In this document: in pieces, positions 31,900 to 39,774 of the stretch
Layout: each line of letters starts with the position of its first letter
How positions within the stretch are numbered: position 1 is the first letter of the stretch
NCBI GenBank assembly: GCA_025350325.1
Contig: JANXYB010000008.1
Coordinates: forward strand, 26,599-90,598
Reading direction: 5' to 3'
DNA from: Acidobacteriaceae bacterium
GTDB taxonomy: Bacteria > Acidobacteriota > Terriglobia > Terriglobales > Acidobacteriaceae
DNA: 64,000 nucleotides
The notes under the pieces: generated by a model
What the model was told of the DNA's origin: nothing
The model's database searches: none
What the model saw: only the letters and a program-made list of their open reading frames with translations
Program-made: the position numbers and the translations under genes

Positions 31900-32827
31900 C
31901 TATTTTGGCTTGGGAGTGCGAACAAAAACCCAGAGCCCTCTGATGCCCGCCTTTGCCAATACTCGCCATCCGCTGGTGACGATTTCTCCTGGCTCCTGCG
32001 TTTCACGCGTCCAAGTGAGACGCTTGCGTCGAAAACGGCGCCATAAAAACTTCACGAGGTCACCGCGCTGGTGAGGGAACTCCGCAAAAAGCAGCAGAGT
32101 AAGCGATGGAGTTGCAGGCCTCCTGCGCAACGGTGTCCCGCGTAAGGGGCGGATGGTAGACGATTGCGGTGGGAAGGTACACGACCGTGTACCCGCGAAC
32201 CAACAGGGAGGCGAAGGCAAAGTGCTCGTCGGCAATCTGGAATGGAGCACCGCGCCCGAGTCGCTCATCAAATATCGTCGAGCCCGCGCATGCAGCCTTG
32301 CGCAACGCCATGTTGCTGCCCAAACCAAGGCCGCCGAACGTTGCTATTTCAAACCACTGCTGAACTCTGTTATCGAGAACCCGAGGAGTCTCCTGCAGCC
32401 CCCCGCCGTTTCTAGAATTGGGAGTGATGATTTTGCCGGTGGTAGCGGCAACCCGAGGGTCTGCGAACGGCTGAAGCAAGAATCCAAGCCAGTGCTTGTC
32501 AGGACACGCGTCATCATCAAGGTACGCGACGATGTCCGATGTGCTTTCATCGAGTCCGCGATTGCGGGCTCTACTGAGCCCCTGTTGCGGCTCGACGGTG
32601 TAGCGCGCTGAGAAACTGTGCGCAACGCGCGCCGCTTCTTCACTGCCGTCAGAGTTATCCACGACGAGAACTTCATCCGGTGCTGGAAGAAGCTCGGTTA
32701 CCGTTTGGAGACAATGGCGCAAATCGTTGGGACGATCAAGGGTACAAATGATGACTGTAACCGTCAGTTTTGAAGTCTGAACGATTGGAGATTCGGACTG
32801 CGCAACAGGTCTTGTGGCGTGGTCCAA
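31900..32827 (-). pseudogene. Family 2 glycosyltransferase gene with a frameshift near its 3' end
   Basis: Reading leftward from 32827, a GT2 domain is intact (TVTVIICTLDRPNDLRHCL, VLVVDNSDGSEE, AYLDDDACP, IADEHFAFASLLVRGYTVVYLPTAIVYH) but stops at 32060 after 255 residues. The neighbouring frame then continues with a plausible family C terminus (FAEFPHQRGDLVKFLWRRF...) to TAG at 31900. The switch lies around a run of five T (minus strand, 32090-32086); losing one base there would join the two parts into about 308 residues. It may be a real inactivating mutation or a sequence error. It is the only glycosyltransferase of this block on the minus strand, and it converges on the 30897 gene. Confidence 0.7.
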
Positions 32828-32958
32828 TTAGTATGCCTCTAAATTTGAGCAGTGGGATGTCGTCACGTTTCAACTCACTACGATTGTAATTGTAGTTTGA
32901 GTCGTAAGCGAAGAACTGAATCAGGCCACGCTGAAGGGATTTTTTCGAATAAATTTCG

Positions 32959-33240
32959 CTAGTCGATAAAGTAGCCGATATCTGTGAGCACTTTCTCACT
33001 TAGTTCAACGCCCAAAAGCCTTGCGCTGTGCAAGGAATATATGTTGTCCTCGAAGCGCTGCAGCACCGACGCTGGCAGATCAGTCTGTTGCTTGAGTAGC
33101 CGCAGCAGTGTCGCGCTATCGGTTGGATACTGATAGTCGCCAGATAAGCCGCAGGCGGGGCGGATTGTCATCGAGATCGGAATCGTTCTTGTACCTGGCA
33201 TGACGCGATCACTGGGTTGGGTAATTAGATTGACTCGCAT
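32959..33240 (-). CDS. Small protein of unknown function
   Basis: 93 residues starting MRVNLITQPSDRVMPGTRTI. I do not recognise a family. It has no membrane segment or signal peptide; the second half is helical and leucine-rich (LLRLLKQQTDLPASVLQRF...). It is supported as coding by a good AGGAA site six bases before the ATG at 33240 and an amino-acid composition like real protein. It stands between the frameshifted glycosyltransferase and the 860-base non-coding region, transcribed leftward. Its position hints at a link with the polysaccharide genes, nothing more. Confidence 0.5.
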   Translation of the reverse strand: MRVNLITQPSDRVMPGTRTIPISMTIRPACGLSGDYQYPTDSATLLRLLKQQTDLPASVLQRFEDNIYSLHSARLLGVELSEKVLTDIGYFID

Positions 33241-34102
33241 GAATATTCCTGTCAAGATGCGTGGGAAAGTTTCGCACCTGCGCTTTCAGTCACATGCTAG
33301 CGCACGCAGATTAGTGCGAGTCAGCAATAAGAATTATTAAAACTAACTTCGGTAACTAGGGTTGGTATTGCGGCACGCGAATTTGCCTTGGCCTTCGCTT
33401 GAAATGTCAGCGCTAATGCGACAACATACCTATCGAGAGCAAGGCCAGGAAGGATGACGAGAAGCGCCCGTCGAGGAACGATGACGAATGTAGATGTAGG
33501 AAGATTAGAGGATCAAGGATATGCGTGGCACGCACCGACCTACATCGGCAGTTTGTCGTTTTTTTTTAAGCTGCCATTGAAGCATCGGCGTTTTCGGTCG
33601 CATTGAGCACTTCAGACCGAACTATAACCAACTCGCGATGCTGTTTTTCGGGCAAAGGTTGTTTAGCTTTGAACACGCTTTTGCCCCTACTGATGCAGAA
33701 GTTTGTGGCGTGACTGGGGAGTAGACAAGGGTGAGGAGTCTTGTGTTTACAAGCACGCTGGGTAACTTTTGATTACTAAAAATTTATTGACATCATTTGA
33801 CCCCTTCCCTTATATTCGGTGCTCGGGTGGGTCTCGTCGTTGTACCAAAGTTTGTACTTTGTGTAACTGATATGTAGGTTGCATGATTTCCTTTCCTCTG
33901 TTTAAGCTCAACCTACTCCAAACCATCCGCCGACTTCTGCCTGGGCATAAGCCCGAAGGACAGCAATCGGGATTGGACTTACTAAGACATGCACGAAAGA
34001 CTTGCTTTGCTACGCTGCAAGAGTCAGGTGCAGGCTGAGCGGCCAGTAGCACGTTGACGTTTCACTGAACGAACTTACTGCAACAATTTATGTAGGTGCC
34101 TT
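33241..34102. other. Long non-coding region before the sigma-54-type activator gene
   Basis: About 860 bases without a convincing gene on either strand. It contains a 9-bp-stem hairpin at 33650-33686 (GGGCAAAGG with CTTTTGCCC), a run of nine T at 33559-33567, an A/T-rich stretch before a strong promoter-like pair at 33787-33816, a short hairpin CAAAG/CTTTG around 33847-33862 and an imperfect hairpin with GGGC-ATAA-GCCC at 33943-33954. A perfect half of a sigma-54 site, TGGCACG near 33527, has no -12 partner. Confidence 0.5.
33787..33816 (+). promoter_or_regulatory. Strong sigma-70-type promoter with A/T-rich upstream element
   Basis: TTGACA (33787-33792), an 18-base spacer and TATATT (33811-33816). 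The 20 bases before it are almost purely A/T (ATTACTAAAAATTTA), like an UP element. The start would be near 33823, so the transcript carries about 280 untranslated bases before the GTG at 34103, or ends earlier as a small RNA. Confidence 0.65.
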
Positions 34103-35611
34103 GTGAAATCTCTTCTTCTTATTGTTACCGTCATCCTGGACGGCGAAACGCGCTCTCGCGTGTGCTTGCCTCTGGAAAACGCCGGTCACCGCGTGGTGCA
34201 GGCCTCTGGATGCAAACAAGCTTCTTCATTGTTGATGAACGGATTGACGCCGGACCTGTTGTTGCTCGATATGCAAGGAGCAGGATCCGCGGAACTGTCT
34301 CAGTATCGCGAGTTGTTGAAAATCGCACCGACTCAAATGGTATGCATCATTGAGGGTCAATGCGGAACCGAGACTTGCGTTGAAGGCAATCCGACTTTAG
34401 CCGGGCACGTTCTCGGCAAGCCTGTCTTGCTCCGAGACATCGAGCGAATCATCGCCAAACTAACCGGTCCAACTCAACAAGCTAGCGACATCGATCATGC
34501 CGCTCTCAGTATAAGTTCGGTGAATGACTTAGCGGCGGACCTACCTCTCGGGCCGTACCTTGAGGAATTGGGTAGTAACAGGTTCTTTCTCGCGGCCTCT
34601 CCAGCCATGATGAAGATTCATCGGCAGGTGATGTTGCTAGCCAACGTGGATGCGCCAGTGCTGATTCTGGGAGAGAGCGGCACGGGCAAAGAAGTCATAG
34701 CGCACCTGATTCATAAGCATTCGCGGCGATCGGCACAAAAGTTTTTGAATCTCAATTGCGCAGCGTTGCCGGCAGACTTGCTCGAGAGCGAATTATTTGG
34801 CTACACGCGCGGTGCGTTCACCGGCGCATTCAACGATAAGCCTGGAAAGTTCGAGCAAGTGAACCGCGGTACATTGCTTCTCGACGAGATCGGTGAAATG
34901 AGCGCGCCGATGCAGGCCAAGCTCCTGCATGTCCTTCAAGACGGCCAATACACTCGGCTTGGGGCAAGGGAGTGCAGCCGGGCCGATGTGCGCGTTCTTG
35001 CCGCTACCAACGTTCCAATCGAGGACGCTTTGGAAACGAAAACATTTCGCCAGGACCTGTTTTACAGGCTGAGTGTTTTCACAATCAATATTCCACCCCT
35101 CCGCGACCGGTCGCAAGAAATCCCTTACCTGATCGAAGAAATGATTCGGCGTTCGTCCGCACCGATGAGCGGGCTTCGCAATTTTGATTTTTCAACGCGC
35201 CTCATGGATGCGGCCCTTCTCTATGACTGGAGGGGAAACGTAAGGGAACTGCGCAATTTCGTTACCCGCACCATAACCATGCGCGATGCGGACGCTGCTC
35301 TCCATGAGCTTGAGAAGAAGATTGGCGCTGGCGACCAAGCCGATGATTTGCCAAACTTCGGTGACGTTGCCCCACCGGATCTCGGTATGCGGTCGATCAT
35401 GCGGGGCGTCAAAGATCGCACAGAAGCACAACTCATACAAAATGCGCTTGAGCTTTCCGGCTGGAATCGCCGCCACGCGGCAGCGTATCTCAACATTAGT
35501 TATCGTGGGCTGCTCTACAAGATTCAGCAGCTTGGCTTGACGCCAAAGCTTTCCAAGCGAGTCTCCGCCCCATCGCGCAGCGGTCTATTGGCGAGAGGAA
35601 GCGCCTCCTAA
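34103..35611 (+). CDS. Sigma-54-dependent activator (NtrC family) with degenerate receiver
   Basis: 502 residues in three parts. The N-terminal 125 residues resemble a receiver: Asp in LLLLDMQG and Lys in GKPVLLRD are kept, but the acidic pair that binds Mg is missing (LLIVTVILDG), so normal phosphorylation is doubtful. The central AAA+ domain is complete: Walker A GESGTGKE (190-197), the sigma-54 contact loop GAFTGA (237-242), Walker B LLLDEIGEM, and the arginine-finger segment FRQDLFYRLSVF. The C terminus is a Fis-type helix-turn-helix (ALELSGWNRRHAAAYLNISYRGLLYKI). It should open sigma-54 promoters; the nearby exopolysaccharide operon is the likely target. PrsR-type regulators play that role in XrtA/PEP-CTERM loci. 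The GTG start follows TAGGTG. Confidence 0.9.
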   Translation: MKSLLLIVTVILDGETRSRVCLPLENAGHRVVQASGCKQASSLLMNGLTPDLLLLDMQGAGSAELSQYRELLKIAPTQMVCIIEGQCGTETCVEGNPTLAGHVLGKPVLLRDIERIIAKLTGPTQQASDIDHAALSISSVNDLAADLPLGPYLEELGSNRFFLAASPAMMKIHRQVMLLANVDAPVLILGESGTGKEVIAHLIHKHSRRSAQKFLNLNCAALPADLLESELFGYTRGAFTGAFNDKPGKFEQVNRGTLLLDEIGEMSAPMQAKLLHVLQDGQYTRLGARECSRADVRVLAATNVPIEDALETKTFRQDLFYRLSVFTINIPPLRDRSQEIPYLIEEMIRRSSAPMSGLRNFDFSTRLMDAALLYDWRGNVRELRNFVTRTITMRDADAALHELEKKIGAGDQADDLPNFGDVAPPDLGMRSIMRGVKDRTEAQLIQNALELSGWNRRHAAAYLNISYRGLLYKIQQLGLTPKLSKRVSAPSRSGLLARGSAS

Positions 35612-35960
35612 ACTCAGGCCTGACTCAAGCAGTGCGCAATCAGGGGCCCGAGCGCCGACAGGCGGATGGTTTTAGGAATGCGCACATGTGAGATGGGCGT
35701 TTGCAGCGCCGTTTCATTCCATGCACTGCAGCGTATCACTCCCCTCGGACGATGTCGGACTTTCACTCTACTGGTTCAACATGCACACAAATGGAAATAG
35801 TGTGCAGAGTTTTGCATACTTTCGCGTGGGCTGAGTTGCGTAATTTTCAAAGGGTTGCAGTTCACAGCGAAATCGATAGCTTTGATTAGCTTTTGTGCAC
35901 TTCTTAGTTTGGTGTCTTACGTGCATTCATTCGTCTTAGCGTCCTCGCGTTTGGAGATCT
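35612..35960 (+). other. Non-coding region with repeated TGTGCA half-sites
   Basis: About 350 bases between the two AAA+ genes. It holds a CACATGTG palindrome (35683-35690), an inverted repeat TGCACAC/GTGTGCA with an 11-base gap (35782-35806) and a further GTGCAC (about 35895). TGTGCAGAGTTTTGCA at 35801-35816 has the -12 half of a sigma-54 promoter (TTTTGCA) at the right distance from TG, but the -24 GG is lost. This may be an activator-binding region for the next gene. Confidence 0.45.
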
Positions 35961-36854
35961 ATGACAGAAGACTTGTCCCACACCTATTGGATTGATCCTG
36001 CCGAGATCCCAAGTGCGGCCATTGTCTTCGGCAGCACAGCCGCTATGGGCAAAGTTCGCAGCAAAATTATTGGCGCACTCGAAAATAATCTTCCTGTGCT
36101 GATTCAGGGCGACAGTGGAACCGGTAAGGAGATGACTGCAAAATTTCTACATTTTTGCTCCAGCCGGCGCGACGCACCGTTCGTGAAATTGAATTGTGCC
36201 GCAACGCCAGGCCCCCTGCTTGAAAGCAATCTGTTTGGCAATGAACAGAATGCTGCTTCGCAGGGAATGCAAATCAAGCGCGGTTTGGTGGAGATTGCAG
36301 AGGGTGGAACTCTTTTTCTTGAGGAAATCGGTGACATGAGCAGGGTGCTGCAAGCGAGACTGCTCTATTTGCTGGTGCACGGCCGTTACACTCGAGCCTC
36401 GGGAAGCGAAGAGCGAAAAGCAAATGTACGAATTATTTGTGCAACGATCATCGACCTTAAAACACTACTGGATGGGCAGACGCTGAGTCAGGAACTGTTC
36501 GATAGCTTGCTAGGAATCCGGGTGAAGCTGGTGCCATTATGCGAACGCAAAGAGGATATACCGCAAATCTGCGAATATCTGTCGGGGAAATTAGCCAGGC
36601 AATTTGGGAAGGAATCTCCTCAGTTAGCGCATTCTGTCTTTCAGCAACTGCAAAACAGAAATTGGCCTGGGAATCTGCGCGAGTTGGAAAATTGGATTGC
36701 GCGCATTGTGATCTTCGGAAGTGAAGAGGTGCTCGGACTCGAAGTTGTGCGCCCGGGGGTAGCCGCAAGCGGAAGCAACGCGTGGCAACACCGGCTGGGC
36801 CACTTGCGAGACGGCTCCGTGCGACGGGGGTCGCGACGGTACCGCGGGGTGTGA
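35961..36854 (+). CDS. Degenerate sigma-54-activator-like AAA+ protein lacking GAFTGA and DNA-binding domain
   Basis: 297 residues, only an AAA+ domain of the NtrC type. Walker A is intact (GDSGTGKE, residues 50-57). The loop that should read GAFTGA is replaced (LFGNEQNAASQGMQ near residue 95), so contact with sigma-54 should be lost. Walker B reads LFLEEIGDM (Glu for the first Asp), and the conserved Arg of the FYRL segment is a Ser (LFDSLLGI). After NWPGNLRELENWI the protein runs into a short Arg/Gly-rich tail and ends without a Fis helix-turn-helix. It might mix into the hexamers of its complete neighbour and inhibit or tune them; alternatively it is a decaying copy. ATG at 35961 follows GGAGATCT. 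Confidence 0.8.
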   Translation: MTEDLSHTYWIDPAEIPSAAIVFGSTAAMGKVRSKIIGALENNLPVLIQGDSGTGKEMTAKFLHFCSSRRDAPFVKLNCAATPGPLLESNLFGNEQNAASQGMQIKRGLVEIAEGGTLFLEEIGDMSRVLQARLLYLLVHGRYTRASGSEERKANVRIICATIIDLKTLLDGQTLSQELFDSLLGIRVKLVPLCERKEDIPQICEYLSGKLARQFGKESPQLAHSVFQQLQNRNWPGNLRELENWIARIVIFGSEEVLGLEVVRPGVAASGSNAWQHRLGHLRDGSVRRGSRRYRGV

Positions 36855-37194
36855 ACAGACAATGAAAAATCGTGTCATGAGAATAAACATTTGATGAAGG
36901 TATTTGTCGTTCAATCAAAGGTCGTCGCAAATGACGTTACAGTAGGTAACCAGATGTTACCGCTGGGGGATAGGCAGTAAACATTTGGGGCATTGTCACA
37001 GCTTCTTTGGTCCGCGAACATAGGACAGACCATTGGCCGTCTCTTCTGAAAACATTCTTTAGCAACTTCAGAAAAGTCTCGCAAAGGCCAAGATCTGGGA
37101 TCAAAAAAAAACGTTGAGCTGTAGCTCACAGGGCGAAGCTACGCTCACTCAATGAATCTCAAAGAGTGGAAGAAGTCGTGGAAGGCAAGCTGGA
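36855..37194 (+). other. Leader region of the exopolysaccharide operon
   Basis: 340 bases before the antiterminator gene. It contains a hairpin GGTAAC-CAGAT-GTTACC (36945-36961), a run of nine A (37103-37111) and a stem-loop GTAGCT/AGCTAC with loop CACAGGGCGA (37121-37142), overlapping a second possible stem GAGCT/AGCTC. UpxY/RfaH-type factors act on elements of this kind in 5' leaders, so one of these hairpins may be the recruitment site. No clear promoter was found. Confidence 0.45.
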
Positions 37195-37788
37195 ATGCTG
37201 ATTACGAGCGGTTTAGGAAACATAATCGAACAGGAACTTCCTTGGTGTGCTGTATACACTCGCCACCAACATGAGAAGACTGTCGAAGAAGTGCTTCTGG
37301 CGAAGGGCTTAGATGTTTTTTTCCCCGCTTACGAGGTAACGCGGAAGTGGAAAGATCGAAGCAAAATTCTATTAGTACCCTTATTCCCGTGTTACGTGTT
37401 TGTGCGCGGGGGAGCGACTCGCCGATTGCAGATCTTGACTACCCCCGGCGTGCATATGATCCTGTCTCACGGAGAGCGGGTTGCAGCTATCCCTGAGGAA
37501 GAGATTTTGGCGATACGCAGGACCGTTGAGGGTCCGTTCCGCGTTGAACCCCATCCGTTTCTCAGGTGCGGCGAGCGGGTTCGCGTTATTCGCGGCTCTC
37601 TTGAAGGGCTCGAAGGAGTTCTGATCAGGAAGAAGAGTTCGTATCGTTTGATTCTCTCTATCGAGATGCTTGCGCAGTCGGTCGCAGTGGAGATTGACGC
37701 AGCAGATGTGGTGCCTGCCGAAGAACGCTCCGACCGGAAAGCAGAAAGAGTCGGAGACAATTACGCAGCGTTGTCGTACGGGTCGTAG
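37195..37788 (+). CDS. NusG-like transcription antiterminator of the UpxY/RfaH type
   Basis: 197 residues. The N-terminal NGN domain starts at WCAVYTRHQHEKTVEEVLLAKGLDVFFPAYE and continues through LFPCYVFVRG, the NusG paralogue pattern; a KOW motif follows (LRCGERVRVIRGSLEGLEGVLIRKK). Such operon-specific NusG paralogues bind RNA polymerase and suppress termination in long polysaccharide operons. It is the first gene of the rightward run that extends past 64 kb, and the export gene follows 16 bases after its stop, which fits this role. ATG at 37195 is weakly supported by a GGAAGG about ten bases upstream. Confidence 0.9.
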   Translation: MLITSGLGNIIEQELPWCAVYTRHQHEKTVEEVLLAKGLDVFFPAYEVTRKWKDRSKILLVPLFPCYVFVRGGATRRLQILTTPGVHMILSHGERVAAIPEEEILAIRRTVEGPFRVEPHPFLRCGERVRVIRGSLEGLEGVLIRKKSSYRLILSIEMLAQSVAVEIDAADVVPAEERSDRKAERVGDNYAALSYGS

Positions 37789-37804
37789 TTAGGGGGTGGA
37801 TAGG

Positions 37805-38434
37805 ATGTTCAGTGCAAATCAGGCAATCAAAACGGGGCTGATTTTGCTTGTTCTTGGCGCTCCGTTGGGTAAACAAGCTGCGACCGAAGGCCAGAATGAT
37901 CCGGGGCAGTCTCAAGCGAATGCAGGGCTGATCGGGCCGCACGATTCCGGATTCGTAATCGGTAATGACGATCTGCTTGCAATCAATGTTTGGAAAGAGC
38001 CGGACCTTTCGTCTAAGTCAATTCCGGTACGGTCGGATGGAAAGATTTCGCTGCCGCTGGTAGGTGAAATACAGGCAGCTGGGCGCACTCCTCTGCAGCT
38101 TGAACAAGATATTGAGGGCAAGCTCAAAAACTTCGTTACTACCCCTGCCGTGACGGTGATGGTGGAGCAGGTAAACAGCCGGAAGTTCAACATACTTGGA
38201 CAGGTTGCAAAGCCCGGCTCGTATTCGCTATCCCTTGGCAGCAACGTAATGGACGCAATCGCAGCGGCAGGCGGTCTTAAGGACTTCGCGAAAAAGACCG
38301 GCATCTACATCCTTCGTAAAGGCCCTGCTGGACAGGAATCGCGCATCGGCTTTAACTACAAGGATTTCATCAAAGGCAAGAATCAAGGACAAAACATCAA
38401 GCTTGAGCCGAACGATACTATCATCGTTCCTTAA
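37805..38434 (+). CDS. Polysaccharide export protein (Wza/BexD type)
   Basis: 209 residues. An N-terminal signal-like segment (LILLVLGAPLG) leads into the Poly_export domain (FVIGNDDLLAINVWKEPDLSSKSIPVRSDGKISLPLVGEIQAAG) and an SLBB domain (KFNILGQVAKPGSYSL...VMDAIAAAGGLKDFA). It would form part of the periplasmic/outer-membrane export channel. No lipobox Cys is seen, unlike Wza, and the protein is short, with one SLBB domain; the barrel protein encoded next may supply the outer-membrane part. ATG at 37805 has AGGGGG eight bases upstream; the GTG at 37796 overlaps that site and is rejected. Confidence 0.9.
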   Translation: MFSANQAIKTGLILLVLGAPLGKQAATEGQNDPGQSQANAGLIGPHDSGFVIGNDDLLAINVWKEPDLSSKSIPVRSDGKISLPLVGEIQAAGRTPLQLEQDIEGKLKNFVTTPAVTVMVEQVNSRKFNILGQVAKPGSYSLSLGSNVMDAIAAAGGLKDFAKKTGIYILRKGPAGQESRIGFNYKDFIKGKNQGQNIKLEPNDTIIVP

Positions 38435-38443
38435 AGGGTCGTA

Positions 38444-39772
38444 ATGTTCAAAATTGCTTGTCTATGTGTCGCAATACTTTGGGTAGTGCCATCCCGGGCG
38501 CAGGTGGAACCGAGCGCTGTCGGCGGTCCTCCCACGCTAGACGACACTCAGATGATGACTCCTCCGCCTATCAGCGGCGAAACTTATCCTTCCGGCGTCA
38601 GTTCTGAGTCGCAGTCAAATTATCTGTCGGGAGGAGTTATCTTCACGACCGCGTACGACGATAACTTGATGATTACCGGTAGAACCAGTTCTTCGGGAGA
38701 CGAGACTTACTCGATCTTGCCGACTTTAAAGATTGAGCGTAAGACGGCTCGTCAGCTTGAGTCACTGATTTATAGCTCAGGGTTTACGTTTTACCAGCAT
38801 ACAAATGCGTTTAACGCGGTGAGCCAGAACGGTACCGCTAACTACCAGTTTCACCTTAGCCCCTACGCGGTGATCAATATTCAAGATTCGTTTCGCCAGA
38901 ACAGCAACTTGTTCAACCAGACCAATCCGTTCGCCGCGGGAGTTGTGTCAGGGGGGGCGCCGGCACTAACGAATGCTTTGATCTCGCCATTTGCAAACCA
39001 ACTTGAGAATTCAACGAGCGGCGGTATCGCCTATCAGTTTGGCCGGAATGCAATGATCGGCGCAGACGGGTCCTATGAGTTGCTTCACTACTCAAGCGCA
39101 TCCGAGTTCACCGGCTTATACAACTCTGATTTGACTGTAGGCTCAACTTTTTACAGTCGCCGCCTATCGCGTAGTCAATACGCAGGCGCGGTTTACCGGT
39201 TCTCGCGGATTGCGACCCATCCCGTAAATACGGATACGACGACGCATGCCATTCTTGGCTTCTACACGGTCTACCTGAATCGTACTTTCTCAGTGTCTGT
39301 GTTAGCCGGCCCGCAGCATTATGACGCGACTCAGCCTCCCGCCCCGTCCTCTAGTTCTTGGACTCCAACAGTGGAGGGCAGTGCCGGGTGGCAGACCAAG
39401 CGGACAAATTTGGCCATTAGTTATTCGCGCATCGTTACCGGCGGTGGAGGACTTTTAGGCGCCTACCATTCCAACAGCGTCGATGGTAGTGCACGCTGGC
39501 AAATAGGTCGCACCTGGAGCACAGCAGTGGAATCGGGCTATTCGATTTATAAAAGCGCAATTCCGATTTATACCTCCGGCAACATTGGCGGTCACACAGT
39601 TATCGGCACGGCCTCGCTGCGCCACATGTTGAGTGAGAGCTTGAATGCCGAGGTCGGTTACTCCCACTTTCATCAAAGTTACAGCGGGATTCAAGCGGCG
39701 TCCCTTTTCCCTGACAGCAACCGGACCTACGTTTCAATCTCTTATCAATTCTCAAAACCGCTAGGAAGATAA
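38444..39772 (+). CDS. Outer-membrane beta-barrel protein of the polysaccharide export module
   Basis: 442 residues. A signal peptide (MFKIACLCVAILWVVPSRAQ) is followed by a short Pro/Ser-rich linker and repeated amphipathic beta strands rich in Tyr, Ser and Gly. It resembles the barrel proteins found between the Wza-like and chain-length genes of XrtA/PEP-CTERM loci, which are thought to serve as the outer-membrane pore. That role is inferred from position and build. It starts 10 bases after the export gene and ends 3 bases before the chain-length gene. Confidence 0.8.
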   Translation: MFKIACLCVAILWVVPSRAQVEPSAVGGPPTLDDTQMMTPPPISGETYPSGVSSESQSNYLSGGVIFTTAYDDNLMITGRTSSSGDETYSILPTLKIERKTARQLESLIYSSGFTFYQHTNAFNAVSQNGTANYQFHLSPYAVINIQDSFRQNSNLFNQTNPFAAGVVSGGAPALTNALISPFANQLENSTSGGIAYQFGRNAMIGADGSYELLHYSSASEFTGLYNSDLTVGSTFYSRRLSRSQYAGAVYRFSRIATHPVNTDTTTHAILGFYTVYLNRTFSVSVLAGPQHYDATQPPAPSSSSWTPTVEGSAGWQTKRTNLAISYSRIVTGGGGLLGAYHSNSVDGSARWQIGRTWSTAVESGYSIYKSAIPIYTSGNIGGHTVIGTASLRHMLSESLNAEVGYSHFHQSYSGIQAASLFPDSNRTYVSISYQFSKPLGR

Positions 39773-39774
39773 TC

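Noticed and set aside
31900..32328. Separate 142-codon gene at the end of the frameshifted glycosyltransferase
   Set aside because: Only its last 65 codons look like protein, and these continue the glycosyltransferase; the first part is an overlapping-frame artefact.
33365..33385. Sigma-54 promoter CGGCACGCGAATTTGCC
   Set aside because: The spacing between GG and GC is one base too long, which sigma-54 normally does not tolerate.
33810..34052. Leftward open frame of 80 codons before the activator gene
   Set aside because: It overlaps the strong rightward promoter, has no ribosome site and an unprotein-like composition rich in Cys, Arg and Ser.
36895..36985. Possible c-di-GMP (GEMM) riboswitch in the operon leader because of GTCGTCGCAAATGAC followed by GGTAAC...GTTACC
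   Set aside because: The conserved GGGCAAACC-type first half and the GNRA tetraloop receptor arrangement of GEMM are missing; only CGCAAA is shared.
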